Source: Corydoras sp. C115 (Eukaryota; Chordata; Actinopteri; Siluriformes; Callichthyidae). From it: DNA of 64,000 nucleotides. Under the pieces are notes generated by a model. The model saw only the letters and a list, made by a program, of their open reading frames with translations. It was not told where the DNA came from and made no database searches. The stretch spans positions 4,339,501 through 4,403,500 of the forward strand of contig JAFMOC010000037.1 of NCBI GenBank assembly GCA_019802505.1. Reading direction: 5' to 3'. This document shows, in pieces, positions 22,991-35,186 of the stretch. Each line of letters starts with the position of its first letter. Within the stretch, counting starts at the first letter, position 1. A program made the translations under genes and the position numbers.

Positions 22991-24593
22991 GATGTTCTCT
23001 ATCCAAATCCACACAGTTGCTTCAATTACCACAACATTTCAGATTACACTTAATCTTCAGGAACCTGCGAAGGTTAATATACTCTTTACAACCAAAAAGT
23101 GACTTTAGGGGATTTTTATCAAGTCGTCAACCGCACACCTTGATTTAGGGTGTGTCAGCATGTCTGCGATCGCGATGACGTGCTTCATCTGCATTATATG
23201 CAATAAAACCATCAGCATGCCATCTGCGTGACCAGACCAGAGGTCCATCACAACGGCCAAGTGATTGGTTTGGTAATATTTCTCAGATCTGTCTGCACAT
23301 CCTTTTCGTTTTTTAAATCCAAAAAGTTTCCGTTCCTATTGGACTGCCGTGATCAGTTCAGATCGTTTTGGCAAATTGGCTTCAGTGTTCAATTGTCAAA
23401 CGGTATTTTTCGGACATGGCTGTGTTTATACATCTGTTATGTTCTGCTTTAGAATGTTCCCTCTCTCCTGTTAAAATGTGTGGGGTAAGAAATGGGATTA
23501 TTATTTCAGCAATCATCTCTGATTGTGTTTTCTTTTTGTCGCTGGTTTTTATCTTTTCTTAAAAAACATACTTCCTCTGCGTGACCAGATTAGAGGTCCA
23601 GCTGGAAGTGGCCGGAATGACGATAGTTCGAATGTTGTACAGAACGGAACGGAACGCCCCGAGATGAGGGCCGTGACAGTGCAGCGCGATAAAGGATACT
23701 GGGATTATTGTATCATTACTGCTGCACATAAAATTATTCCCAGCTGCGCCAAGTCTATTTAAATTATGACACAGGATCTGTAAAACGCAGAATAACCATA
23801 TTGTTGGTAAGGGATGAATAAAACATCTGTAATAAGCTGTCTTAAAAGTATCTCAGTCCAAATTATAATAGTTGATGTTTGTTTAAAGCTATTTTTAAAA
23901 ATGCTTACATTTAAGTGTAATAAACGCTGCACTTGTTCCATGTGGATTTCTTTACAACTGTCTCTACTTTCAGTCTCTTACGATCAAGCTCCCCTGATGA
24001 CCTTTAACCCCTTATTCACATCACACAGGGTATTTATTCAGCTGCATGCAAGTTAAATTATTCATTTAAACACAGTGGGAAGTCATTTTACCATCAGAAC
24101 TTCTGTATTAATGCATTTTCTACCTTTTAAAAGGTATTGTATGTGTTTTATTTACCACCTACAATATCTGTTGGTTATGTAATCATGATTTATAAGTCAC
24201 TGATCAGTTACTAATTTAAAAGAACAAAATTTTTCTTTATATTAAATGTGATGTAAGTAACCACTTATGCTTAATATCAGAAATGATGGTTAATAAATGG
24301 GAATCAGAACACAATTTAAAAAAAATAATTAAGAAGTAAAGTTATTTAAGTGTGAGTTCCTGGGTTTAAAAACAATCTCCAGTATACCCGAAAGTGTTTA
24401 CAGTGTAACGCACAGCAAGATCAGGCTCAAATCAATTACAGTAGGAGTTAAAGATGATAATGAATGCTGACAGTGGGCTGCTTTCACTCGGATAGACGAG
24501 CATGTAGAACATGGGAAACAGCTGCCCTGTTAGTCTCATCAATCCAAAACACAGGGTGAAATGGGTAATGAAGGAGAAAACCAGAGGAAACTC
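22991..24593. other. intergenic sequence with a repeated 25-mer
   Basis: TCTGCGTGACCAGA-CC/TT-AGAGGTCCA occurs at 23223-23247 and 23576-23600. No gene is supported. Confidence 0.5.
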
Positions 24594-25077
24594 TGAAAAA
24601 TATACATATATAACTTGCTCACACTGGTCACTAGTAAAACTTAAATCACAACATGTTTAAGTGTATTTTTGTCATACACTTAAACATGTTGTATTTGTGA
24701 CTATTTGTTTTTTGTGAAAATCTCTGGTTTCATCACAGATCTGTGTAAAACGTTCAAAGGCAGAATGTGAGGTTCTTCTTCCTCAAACCAGCACCGGACA
24801 TGATCGACTGATTGTGACAAAGATTTTCAGTTTTCTGTGTGAAAGCACACACTTGGGAAACATAATGCTGCTGGTTTGGCACTTAGGTGGCGTTAATAGA
24901 CGCCATTCTATTCTATTCTAGATATTTTCGAGTCTCTGTGCTTATGCAACGGAAGACAAATAACAATGATCTGGGATCTTTTAAATTATGTTATGAGTGC
25001 ACAGTTGTACCAGCCAAGACCTGGAGTGAAAAGTTTTACTAGTGACCAGTGAGCAAGTTATATATGTATATTCTTCA
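24594..25077. mobile_element. MITE-like element with ~48-bp terminal inverted repeats
   Basis: The left end 24594-24642 (TATACATATATAACTTGCTC, then ACTGGTCACTAGTAAAACTT) is the reverse complement of 25031-25077 apart from a 2-base indel and a mismatch. The 390-bp interior has no transposase frame, so it would be non-autonomous. I could not see a convincing target-site duplication, so the superfamily is open. A perfect hairpin sits just inside the left end. Confidence 0.8.
24648..24692. repeat. perfect 19-bp hairpin inside the MITE
   Basis: ACAACATGTTTAAGTGTAT and its exact complement are separated by a 7-base loop TTTTGTC. It lies immediately inside the left terminal repeat with no counterpart at the right. 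Confidence 0.92.
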
Positions 25078-25204
25078 CATACATATTAATGTGATTAATG
25101 TAGAGGTGTGCATTATTGTCAATAATGTCACGGATGGACAAACAGCTCAGCCAATCAGATTTAAGGACCGGTACTACCTGTTTAATAATGTGTTTTATAT
25201 ACAT

Positions 25205-25549
25205 TCATTCATTATCTCCCGCTTTATCCTCTATTAGGGTCGCGGTGGGGTTCCCCATGCCCATCCAGGGGAGAACGTCTCGGGCGCTGGGCAGATAGAC
25301 CCAGGACAGGGCGCCAATCCATCGTTGGGCACACACTCACTCACACAGACACTCTCTATTTGGGGCAATCTTTGAGAATTCAATTCACCTTGATCCATGT
25401 TTTTGGACTGTGGGAGGAAACCGGAGAACCCGGAGGAAACCCACGCAGACACGGGGAGAACATGGAAACTCCACCCAGATGGGGATTCGAACCGGGAATC
25501 CCTAGCGCTGATAGGCGAACGTGCTAACCACTAAACCACCGTGCCGCCC
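25205..25549 (-). mobile_element. SINE, full length
   Basis: Inverted copy. The perfect 14-bp target-site duplication TGTTTTATATACAT is at 25191-25204 and 25550-25563. Confidence 0.96.
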
Positions 25550-25563
25550 TGTTTTATATACAT

Positions 25564-26868
25564 AATTAGTTGAAATAACTATGTAAATCAACATTACTAT
25601 AAAAAATGAAATATACAGTATTCAAAAGTCTTAAACTGTCTAAAGCTTAATCATTAAAATAAGCAAAAGTGAAAACCAAAAATCTCTGTAAAGTCATCAC
25701 TTAGCTAATAAATGCTGACAGAGCCTCCAGAGAAAAATGTTAAATTGACTCATTCCTGAAAGCTAAATGGGCAAAAAGAGTCAGATGAAAGAATGAGATA
25801 CTGACAGATATGGAGAGAAATGGAGAGACAAAAAGCCCATTTTTAGCCCATGGGAATAAGGGTTGAAGGATGAAAGCTATCATCATAATAAAACACTCTT
25901 AAATACATGACTTTCCATTGGTTAAATTAGCTGGAAAATTACATTAGCACTAAGTAAATCACAGCGGGAACAGCCCAGATTAGAGCTTGTTGTACTGGGA
26001 GGATAACATATAATGACCATCAGTCCTTTTCACCATCTCTACGCTCTTTAATGTCAAATTAAAGCAGTAAAATTGCATAAAGCAGTGATATTTTGTTTTA
26101 ATGCTTTTTTTTTTTTTTTAACAATTTCTTAAGTGAAGCGTTTATTCGCCGCCCTTAAATACAACCAAGTGGACCAAGTAATAACTTATAGCTTGAGTAT
26201 TTTATCAAGCCAAAAACAGCAAATCTTTAACCTAAACCGCGAGGTGTTGTGTTTGTTAAAGTCCCGCTGCTCACAGAGCCTTAAACTAAAGCTACATTTA
26301 TGTTAAGACATGGCAAGTCAAATAAACACAAAACTGTTTGAATTAGAATGCTTTGCCTTTTATATAAATATGAAACATTTCCCAGCATAATTTTGCAAAC
26401 TTCTCATGTTTAAATCTGTCTAACAGACCATATTGGGGTAAGTGAGATAATAGGGGCAGGTTAAAAAACTAGCTAACCTTTTACTAAATGCAGTCTGAGC
26501 AATAGTGTTTACTTTGGACATTATATACCGTTCACGATGTAATATCAACAAGAAGGCAGCCTTGAAACTGATTTTACATCCCTTTGGGGTGGAATTTGAT
26601 TTACTGACGTGATCGAGATGACAAGGCAACCTCTGACTGACAGCACTGCTATGCTAATTGCAGCATGTTAGTACTTTACTCCTTAAGTATATGGAAAGGA
26701 GATATATTGGTTTTTTTTTTATTATGAAATATTTTGGTAAAGCAGGAATCTTATGCCACAGATTCACTTAGCTCGCAAATATGCCATAGCAGTCAATAAA
26801 GGGCAAACTTTATTAAAAACATAAGATCCATCCATTATTACGAATTTCGATATTTAAATTTTTTTTTG
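25564..26868. other. AT-rich intergenic sequence
   Basis: No gene or element recognised. Confidence 0.5.
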
Positions 26869-26879
26869 TCTGGTAAACA

Positions 26880-27230
26880 TCCATCCATCCATTATCTTCC
26901 ACTTTATCCTCTATTAGGGTCGCGGTGGGGTTCCCCATGCCCATCCATGGGAGAACATTTCGGGCGCTGGGCTGATACACCCAGGACAGAGCACCAATCT
27001 ATCGCTGGGCACACACTCACACACATATACACACTCTATATGGGGCAATTTGGAGGACTCAATTGACTTGATCCATGTTTTTTGACTGTGGAAAGAAACC
27101 AGAGAACCCAGACAAAACCCATGCGGACACGGGGAGAACATGGAAACCCCACCCAGATGGAGATTCGAACCGGGAATCCCTAGCGCTGAGAGGCGAACGT
27201 GCTAACCACTAAGCCACCGTGCCACCCCTC
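26880..27230 (-). mobile_element. SINE, full length
   Basis: Inverted copy with a CCATCCATCC-type tail in place of CATTCATTC. The perfect 11-bp target-site duplication TCTGGTAAACA is at 26869-26879 and 27231-27241. Confidence 0.95.
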
Positions 27231-27241
27231 TCTGGTAAACA

Positions 27242-27873
27242 GCATGACCAAATGTGTACTTGTGTCAGGTCGGGTAAATCAAAAATAGCTCACCAAACTA
27301 GCAGTAGTTGTTAATTTGTTAATTTATTTCTAATTCTGATTTTAAGATGATGAGCATTGGATTGTGAGATTGTTAGATAGAGACCCTCTGTTAAATATGT
27401 TACAACTCTAATTCCAGGGATGCCAATGATGTCGTTTACTTCCACCCTTTTCACCTGCATCCGGGATCCCTGACTCTCATGTTGGCTTGTGCTTTAAATA
27501 GGCACTTAGTTACTGCTTAACCATTCGCATCACACAAAGAGGTGGGACACACAAATGCAGACATTGTATATGATGGGGAATGGATACAGGAAATGTAGTG
27601 AGCCAGGTTCCAGACAAAGACAGGACACAGACAATGTAGTCAAGCAGGCATGAGACAAAGACAAAGCAGGTACCAAAAAGGCAAATAGAAGTTAGGAAGT
27701 CAAAGAGCTTATTATGCTATTCGGGCCAATGTGTGTGTTGACAAAATCAGGGGAAAAAGTGAGATCCAGGATAAAGGAAGGAAAAGTAAAAGAGAACCTA
27801 ATAACTGGAAATTAAGTATTTGAAATGGACTGTATAACAGCACAAATTTCCTTTTTTGTTAATTAAGAAACTC
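27242..27873. other. intergenic sequence
   Basis: No gene recognised. Confidence 0.5.
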
Positions 27874-27886
27874 ATATTGCAGCTCA

Positions 27887-28234
27887 GGGCGGCACGGTGG
27901 CTTAGTGGTCAGCACGTTCGCCTCTCAGCACTAGGTATTCCCGGTTCGAATCCCCATCTGGGTGGAGTTTCCATGTTCTCCCCGTGTCTGCGTGGGTTTC
28001 CTCCGGGTTCTTTGGTTTCCTCCCACAGTCCAAAAACATGGATCAAGTTAATTGAGTTCTCCAAAATTGCCCCAAATAGTGTGTGTCTGTGTGAGTGAGT
28101 GTGTGCCCAGCGATGGATTGACGTCCTGTCCTGGGTGTATCTGCCCAGCGCCCGAAACGTTCTCCCCTGGACGGGCATGGGGAACCCCACCGCGACCCTA
28201 ATAGAGGATAAAGCGGAAGATAATGAATGAATGA
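27887..28234 (+). mobile_element. SINE, full length
   Basis: Complete copy. The perfect 13-bp target-site duplication ATATTGCAGCTCA is at 27874-27886 and 28235-28247. Confidence 0.96.
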
Positions 28235-28278
28235 ATATTGCAGCTCAAATGGTCAAAAGAAAACATTTTGTATTACAT

Positions 28279-28502
28279 CCAGTCATTATCTTACACTAAG
28301 ACATAAAGTTTCTCAAGCTGGGCAGATACACCAAGGACAGGGTGCCAAGCTTTTGGCACACATTCATTTACACCCATACTCACACACACACACACACACT
28401 ATATAGAGGGATATATTTAGAGCTGCCAATTTACCTTAAATCCATGTATTTGGACTATGGAAGGAATATCGAGAATCCAGAGGAAACCCACATGAACACA
28501 GA
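28279..28502 (-). mobile_element. old diverged SINE fragment
   Basis: CTGGGCAGATACACCAAGGA, an (AC)n insertion, and AGAGGAAACCCACATGAACA follow the inverted consensus order with many changes. The head is missing. Confidence 0.75.
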
Positions 28503-28559
28503 TTCGAGGATTCGAGTGGATTCTGTGAAAAAGGAGAACACAAGGTCTTAAATAATGAT

Positions 28560-29746
28560 AGAAAACTATTCAGAATGCACCACACTGGCAGACACTTCTT
28601 AATATCTCAGAAAAAAACGTAATATCTCAGAAAAACTTGGCGGTTGTGCAGTTAGTGGTCAGTCAAGTCATCTAAGAATTTCAGGACATATATCCGAGGA
28701 CCACATAGGCCCTTTTCACACGGAGATGACGAAACAAATACATTATCAAGACAACTCACATCTGTGGCTGTAAAGCTGCAATCAAATGTGGATTTGTAAA
28801 TGAGAGAGAAGCCAGGGCAGCAACCGAGGGGATTGTTTCCACCTGGAACACGTTTGCATTAATTATCTGTGTGTCTTGTGCAGGGATTTAAAGAGAGGCG
28901 AGACCGAGAGACGGTTTTCCACATACATATGGAAGATTGTCTGACTTTTCGGGGTTAGTGTTCACCTGTAGAAAAGTGTTTGTTGTCTCCTCGGTCATCT
29001 CTTTCACCATAGTGAGAGATGAGCATAAGGAACAGTACACATATTAATCAGTCTGTTTCAGTCTCGCTGGCCACTTAATGGAGAAATGTGAGCATACTCT
29101 ATTACTCAAATAACTCAAACACCTACGGCCTGACAGATTATGACTAAATTTGAAATACTGATTCATTTGGTTTTATTGGGAACTAGACTGTGATCAGAGC
29201 ATCTTTCTTTCTTTTTTAGATGCTGGGCATGTGGTTTTGTACTCTGTCGAATTTAAACAACAATGCTAAATGAATGCAATGTGCATTACCCAGTATTGTT
29301 TTCTATTATAACCATTTATAACCATTACATTTGTGTAGTCTGGACAGAGCCAGAAGGAATGCAACAGTGTCCATGCAGCCATCGACCTCCACCAAGAATG
29401 CATGTGCCTGTACACAGTCTGGAGGGGTCTACACTGTTGTAGGAATGACAAGGAAAAGCATGCCATAAAAGGATATTAAGGCTAGTTACTTCTTTTTTTT
29501 TTTTTTTTTTTTTTTTTACATGATCTGAACCAGGTTGTTTGAGAAAATAAAAGCTAATAGAAAAGCTTAAAATATATTTCGCTGAAATATAAACATTTGA
29601 AATATAAACTGTCGGATTGAAAACTTGGAAATTTTCACGAGCCAAAAAATTTCATGAACTGGAACCTCAAAAGTTGCATGTCCACTTGGGTCCACTTTAG
29701 GAATAGAGGCCTACACAGTTGATGAATAGCAGTATGCTGTACAGTA
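28560..29746. other. intergenic sequence
   Basis: A poly-T run is at 29491-29517. No gene is supported. Confidence 0.5.
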
Positions 29747-29938
29747 GGGTGGCACGGTGAGTAAGTGGTTCGCATGTGCTCCCCATGTCTGCATGGGTTT
29801 CCTCCTGGTACTCTAGTTTTACTCCCACAGTCCAAATGTCCCAACAATAGATCAGCGTCCTATACTGGGTGTACATCTGCCCAGAATCTCCCCATGACCC
29901 CAATATAAGACTAAGCGAAAGATAATGGAAGGATGGAT
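29747..29938 (+). mobile_element. old SINE with large internal deletions
   Basis: GGTGGCACGGTGAGTAAGTGG (head), then GCATGGGTTTCCTCCTGGTA (centre) and ACTGGGTGTACATCTGCCC (3' domain) remain; the B-box region and most linkers are gone. Confidence 0.8.
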
Positions 29939-29949
29939 ATACAGTTCTA

Positions 29950-30280
29950 GGTAGTCTTGCACAGGGGTTAAGCAAAAGCCAGTGAGTGTAGGTTAATTTC
30001 CAAATTGATCTTTTATATCTTTTAGAAAATACAGTACACTGCTTTCAGTATATGTTTAGGTTTTTAATAACCATAGCTTTGCATCCATTTTATATAATTG
30101 TTCATTAGCCATTTAGTTGTTGTGTATACATGTTTAAGCATATTGAATTAAATAACATTAATTAACATTGTTTATTCATAAGTAAATAATTATTTGTTGC
30201 TTCATTGTATCCATCATTAGTGAATTTATTGTGACTACAAATAAATTACATCCAGTGAACAATAAATACAATAAACAATA
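29950..30280. other. AT-rich intergenic sequence
   Basis: Nothing recognised. Confidence 0.5.
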
Positions 30281-30293
30281 AATACGGTGGCTT

Positions 30294-30605
30294 AGTGGTT
30301 AGCACGTTCGTCTCTCAGCGCTTGGGATTCCCAGTTCGAATCCCCATCTGGGTGGAGTTTCCATGTTCTCCCCGTGTCCACATGGGTTTCCTCCGGGTTC
30401 TCCGGTTTCCTCCCACAGTCCAAAAACATGGATCAAGTCAAATGAGTTCTCCAAATTGCCCCATGTAGAGTGTGTTTGTGAGTGTGTGCCCAGCGATAGA
30501 TTGGCGCCCTGTGGTGTATCTGCCCAGTGCCCAAAACGATGGGCATAGGGAACCCCCCCGCGACCCTAATATAGGATAAAGCGGAAGATAATGAATGAAT
30601 GAATG
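30294..30605 (+). mobile_element. SINE, first unit of a dimer
   Basis: The head starts at CGGTGGCTTAGTGG, lacking the first 7-8 bases. A deletion removes the CCTGG...TTCTCCCCTGG portions of the 3' domain. The left flank holds ACAATAAATA, which recurs as ACAATAAATG only after the second unit, so the two units may have inserted together. Confidence 0.88.
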
Positions 30606-30627
30606 AATCTACTTATGATTGAAAAGA
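30606..30627 (+). repeat. linker between SINE units, possible 3' transduction
   Basis: The 22 bases beginning AATCTACTTATGATTG match, 20 of 22, the bases immediately 3' of the SINE at 10625-10976 (10977-10998). This is what a SINE transcript reading past its tail at the 10.6-kb locus, or a sister of it, would carry. Confidence 0.45.
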
Positions 30628-30816
30628 TCAAGTCGAATGAGTTCTCCAAATTGCCCCCTATAGAGTGTGTTTGTGTGAGTGAGTGTGTGCCCAGCGATGG
30701 ATTGGCGCCCTGTCCTGGGTCTATCTGCCCAGTGCTCGAGACGTTCTCCCCTGGATGGGCATGGAGAACCCCCCGCGACCCTAATATAGAATAAAGTGGA
30801 AGATAATGAATGAATG
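30626..30816 (+). mobile_element. SINE, second unit of a dimer (3' half only)
   Basis: It begins at GATCAAGTCGAATGAGTTCT and runs to the GAATGAATGAA tail. It shares the uncommon AATGAGTTCTCC variant with the first unit, suggesting partial copying of that unit or template switching between close relatives. Confidence 0.88.
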
Positions 30817-30829
30817 AACAATAAATGAC

Positions 30830-32026
30830 ATTTTTGGTGATACTTTTTTTTTCCAAAAACAACATTATATTAAAAATATAAATGCAACCTCTTGGGTATT
30901 ATCTGTAGAAAATTAATATTATTTGAAGTACAGACTGAATTGTCTGTTTAAAATTATTAGAACCGTTGTGCCAAATTCTTTGAGCCTGTGCAATCCTGCA
31001 GTTTAACAAAGTAGTAGTATTAATTCCTTATTCATCAGCCAGTCTTGACATTGGCATTGAAATAGGAACACATGCTCACAATACCGTTCTGTACACCATG
31101 GCTCAACACCAGTCAGCACGCTCATTTCTTTGTTATGCAAAAATGTTCACAGACTTGTGGAAACGACATAAAAAGCCTGTGTGATTATCCTGGGAAAATT
31201 CTGAACAAACAACAAAGTGCGAGAGATAACTCCATGTGGGCATATATTTGTTGAAGGATCTGCATTAGCACTGCCACATTTTATCCAGCTGTTAAACTGA
31301 ATGGCTGGGACTCTGGAATTTGTTTGTGAACACATTTCACATAATTGAAAAAACCTTTTATGTTGTTGACTCGCTGCTTTGGACATACTGGTACCACCTC
31401 CCTCAATTTTTCTCCCAATTTGTCTCAATTAAAGGTTTAAGTTGACAGTTTACTTTGCAATGTTTGCCACTGCTTCTGGAAAGGTCATCTTTGTGTTTAC
31501 TTGTGGTTCAGATACAACTAAAGATATAGACAATCCATTGTTGATCAGACAGGCTATAAGGCAGATGGTGGCAAAGAGGCACTAAAAAACAGGGTGCTTA
31601 AATATACAAATATATGAAAACATCTGAGTGTAGTTTTGGAAAAAGTTAAAGTAGTTTACATAGTTCCACAATCAGGACTGACACAAGACAGTTTGAACAA
31701 TCAGACGGTACACATCACTAAGGTGCAATAAGCAAGCTGCAGAGTGTCTTTGTAAAACAGATTGCAGGTAAGAGGAGGCCGAACTCAGGGCCTTGTAGTG
31801 AATGTGGAAAACCAATCGCGTGAGATGAGTAGTGGTAGTAACATCATTTATGTTTATTTTAATCTCATCAATTTAAATCTGGAAAAACATATAATTTATG
31901 GAAACATTAATTAATCATTCATTTTGTGCAGCAAATCAGATGTGGATTTATCCAAATAGCTTAGTGTATATTTCCCATTTCTTTTTACTCTGGCCACTCT
32001 CTTTATTTTACTTTATTCGTCTTTGG
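30830..32026. other. intergenic sequence
   Basis: No gene recognised. Confidence 0.5.
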
Positions 32027-32615
32027 CTTTATCCTTTATTAGGGTCACAGGGGGGCCCTTGGGAGAATGTTTCAGATGCTGGGCAGATACACCGAGAACA
32101 GGGAGCCAATCTATTGCTAGGCACATACTCACTCATACACACACTCTATACATATACATAGAGGTAATTCTGAGCAGCCAATTTACCTCAAAATCCATGT
32201 TTTTCCACTGTTAGAGGAAACCTGTTACAACCAGAAGATGTCACAGCTTGGAAGGACAGAGTCCAGAGCAGAAGGTGGTTGAAAAGTAGTCTTTAATGCA
32301 GAAGACACCAGGTGAAATCAGACAAAGCACACAACACATTAAATTAACGTTCCAACAATAAACCCTAAGAAAAGCAGGTCTTTTGTACAAACAAACGGGC
32401 AATCACGTGACCGGAACACAGCTGAACCTAATAAAGGATTATAAAATAAATACCCACAGAGTCCAGCAGAGAGCGCAAGTATAACAAAAGCAGAGAACCC
32501 TTTAGAAACCCACGAGGACACAGGGAGAACATGAAAACTCCACTCAGTTCGGAATTCAAACCTAGATCCCCAGCACTGAGAGGAGAACACGCTAACGACT
32601 ACATCACCGTGACAA
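32027..32615 (-). mobile_element. old SINE split by a later insertion
   Basis: The tail-side half (32027-32222) and head-side half (32500-32615) are colinear parts of one diverged inverted SINE. The break falls inside GAGGAAACC / AGAAACCC. Confidence 0.75.
32223..32499. mobile_element. unidentified insertion in the old SINE, possibly a solo LTR
   Basis: About 277 bp of non-SINE sequence starts TGTTACAACC and near its right side reads GTATAACA, giving a TGTTA...TAACA pair that would suit an LTR. The flanks do not give a clean target-site duplication, so the class is uncertain. Confidence 0.35.
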
Positions 32616-33413
32616 CCTTCATTTATTATTATTGTATTTTAAATTGCTATTATTACATTAACTGTGATTCTATTATATTTTTCTTCTGCTTTTTAAATAA
32701 GTGCTAACAGTAAGTACTATTATCCTTTATTTTATTTGTCGTTATAAACATATAAACTATATAAACTCTGTAATGGTGCAACTGTAACAAATGCATCATC
32801 CCCCGGAGATAAATAAAATATTCAGCTTCTGATACTCACCATCAGTAAATGTCATTATAAATCTCTTTGTGGTATTTTATTATTGCGTGATCATTTATAT
32901 TTATAATATACCAGCTCTGTTTTCACTGTGCTCTTATTTACTCAGTGTTTGATTGCTGGTTGTATCAGATTAGCAGTAGATCATGATTCTGTTGCTGCTA
33001 CTTTGACCCGTGAGTGTTTGGATTTTTTTCTGTCTGAGCATTGGCACGTTTCCTTTTGGTCTCAGCTTTACCCCAGAGGCACTGGTACAAAAAGATTAAT
33101 CAAGACCTGTAGGGTATGATTTCATGCCCTTTAACCTGCTCATGGTCTGTCTTTAAAAGCCAACCATTACAATAATAGATTGTCTGTTTTTGTAATGAGG
33201 TGTAGAAATATTCAATGATGCATAGAAATAACATATATTTTAAAAGTCTGAGTCATGAACACAGAGCTTTTATCATTATTTAAAAGAATAAAATGAAATA
33301 AAAAGAATAAAAGAAAAAAAAAAAACATATGTACATATATGCAGACTTGATACAAGATTTTGAAGTGTTACCAAAAGCTGTATCAAAGAAATAGTCTGAC
33401 AAATAAGTTGAAT
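32616..33413. other. AT-rich intergenic sequence
   Basis: No gene recognised. Confidence 0.5.
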
Positions 33414-33427
33414 AATAATTAAATATG

Positions 33428-33768
33428 CAGCACGGTGGCTTAGTGGTTAGCACGTTCGCCTCTCAGCACTAGGGATTCCCGGTTCGAATCCCCATCTGGG
33501 TGGAGTTTCCATGTTCTCCCCGTGTCCGGGTTCTCCGGTTTCCTCCCACAGTCCAAAAACATGGATCAAGTCAATTGAATTCTCAAAAATTGCCCCATAT
33601 AGAGTGTGTATGTGTTTGTGAGTGAGTGTGTGCCCAGCGATGGATTGGCGCCCTGTCCTGGGTCTATCTGCCCAGCGCCCGAGACGTTCTCCCCTGGATG
33701 GGCATGGGGAACCCCACTGCGACCCCAATAGAGGATAAAGCGGGAGATAATAAATGAATGAATGAATG
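33428..33768 (+). mobile_element. SINE, nearly full length
   Basis: The head begins CAGCACGGTGGCTTAGTGG; the piece between CCCCGTGTCC and GGGTTCTCC is shortened. The perfect 14-bp target-site duplication AATAATTAAATATG is at 33414-33427 and 33769-33782. Confidence 0.95.
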
Positions 33769-33801
33769 AATAATTAAATATGAGCAAAATAATAATTCAT
33801 T

Positions 33802-33918
33802 CATTATCTTCCACTTTATCCTATATTAGGGTCGCGGTGGGGTTCCCCATGCCCATCCAGGGGAGAACGTTTCGGGCGCTGGGCAGACACACCCAGGACA
33901 GGGCGCCAATCCATCGCT
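33802..33918 (-). mobile_element. SINE, 5'-truncated 3' fragment
   Basis: Tail and 3' domain only, ending at GCGCCAATCCATCGCT. The perfect 18-bp target-site duplication GCAAAATAATAATTCATT is at 33784-33801 and 33919-33936. It sits a few bases from the right target site of the previous SINE, in the opposite orientation. Confidence 0.93.
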
Positions 33919-33936
33919 GCAAAATAATAATTCATT

Positions 33937-34507
33937 ATTTAAATAAAGTATTCACGTTTATTAAAACAAACAAAATAAATGATAAATAGTATTAAAAATG
34001 AAATAATTTTTGCAGTTTCACTTTATTTTTGGAGAAATGCTTAAAGATGTGCGACGCTCTCCCCAGACAATATTTAAAAAATTACGAATCTGTGTGTGGG
34101 ATGATTTATTGGCTCTGGTATTGCTCCTGAAGATTACTACAGCGATCTGCAGAGCACCAAAGTGCCTCCAAAAATAACTTCCTGTAACTGTGCACAAGGG
34201 AAGAGTAAAAGGTCCTCAGCTAGTTTCTCTTTGCAAACAGTTCTTTGGGGAAAATCCACCAGAATCTCTACAGAATGTCTAACAGTCCTTAACATGTCTA
34301 CTCCATGCTCCATGCTTTATGGTTTAACCTAGTGCTGCTAAATTCACGTCTTTTATGATGTCACAAATTATGTAATATGTGATATTATTCTTTAGACTCA
34401 ATATAATTTCATTTTGTGACAGTGTACTAAAGAAGTGATTGTGAGGTACATGTTCTCTGTATCGATTTATGAAAATGTAAAGTATAGGTCGTAAGATTTT
34501 TGCTAGA
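33937..34507. other. intergenic sequence left of the LTR element
   Basis: No gene recognised. Confidence 0.5.
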
Positions 34508-34512
34508 CAGTA
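34508..34512. repeat. target-site duplication of the LTR element, left copy
   Basis: CAGTA, repeated exactly at 39356-39360. Five bases fits BEL/Pao-type integration. Confidence 0.9.
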
Positions 34513-35059
34513 TGTAGCTTCCTCAGATTCAAAGTCGACAGCACAAATATTCTTTCCAATACTGATTAGGTTTATTCTTGAGTATGCACCTTAACTTTGT
34601 ACATAATCTTAAACCCAACCGTAAGAACTGTAACATATTAAACAAATAACAAATAAACAATTATTCTATGAGCAATTTACATATTGTAGACTATTAATCT
34701 TAAGACTGATCCTTTGTTGGTTATCACACGAATTTACATCTTGATTTGGAACCGTAGTTACATATCAATTCACTCTAATGCTAGAAAAGATAATAAACAT
34801 AATTGGTATATTAACAGAACACAAACCTCATTGGCTGCATGAAATATCTAAGGAGAGCTATGGTCATGTTGTACTCTGGTAGTCTTATCTTTCCGAATGA
34901 CTCTTTGGAACTAACTTTGGAACCTTTGTAACGTGGTAACCGCGGTAATTAACATTGTCAATGTTCTTAGAAGAGCAAAAGTTCTATCATACACCATCAT
35001 ACGACTCCACAAACTTTAAACCAATCAAAAACTACAAACTGCTTACGTGGGCAGTTACA
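34513..35059 (-). repeat. 3' LTR of the BEL/Pao element
   Basis: On the plus strand it runs from TGTAGCTTCCTCAGATTC to GTGGGCAGTTACA. It matches 38809-39355 base for base by eye. Being on the minus strand, this is the downstream LTR. Confidence 0.95.
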
Positions 35060-35067
35060 CTCCCACC
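35060..35067 (-). promoter_or_regulatory. candidate polypurine tract
   Basis: On the minus strand GGTGGGAG abuts the 3' LTR. Purine runs in this position prime plus-strand synthesis in LTR retrotransposons. Confidence 0.55.
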
Positions 35068-35186
35068 AAAATCTATGATTTTAAATCATGAAATGAAATT
35101 GTACCAAGCAGATTATTTACAGTACTAGCCTGGTGATGAATTCGCCTGCGTTTACAACTGTGAAGTACATATGAGGAAGATGGTCT

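Noticed and set aside
34513..35059. Solo LTRs or two separate insertions
   Set aside because: Equal 547-bp length, matching sequence, same orientation, one outer CAGTA pair and an element frame between them show a single complete insertion.
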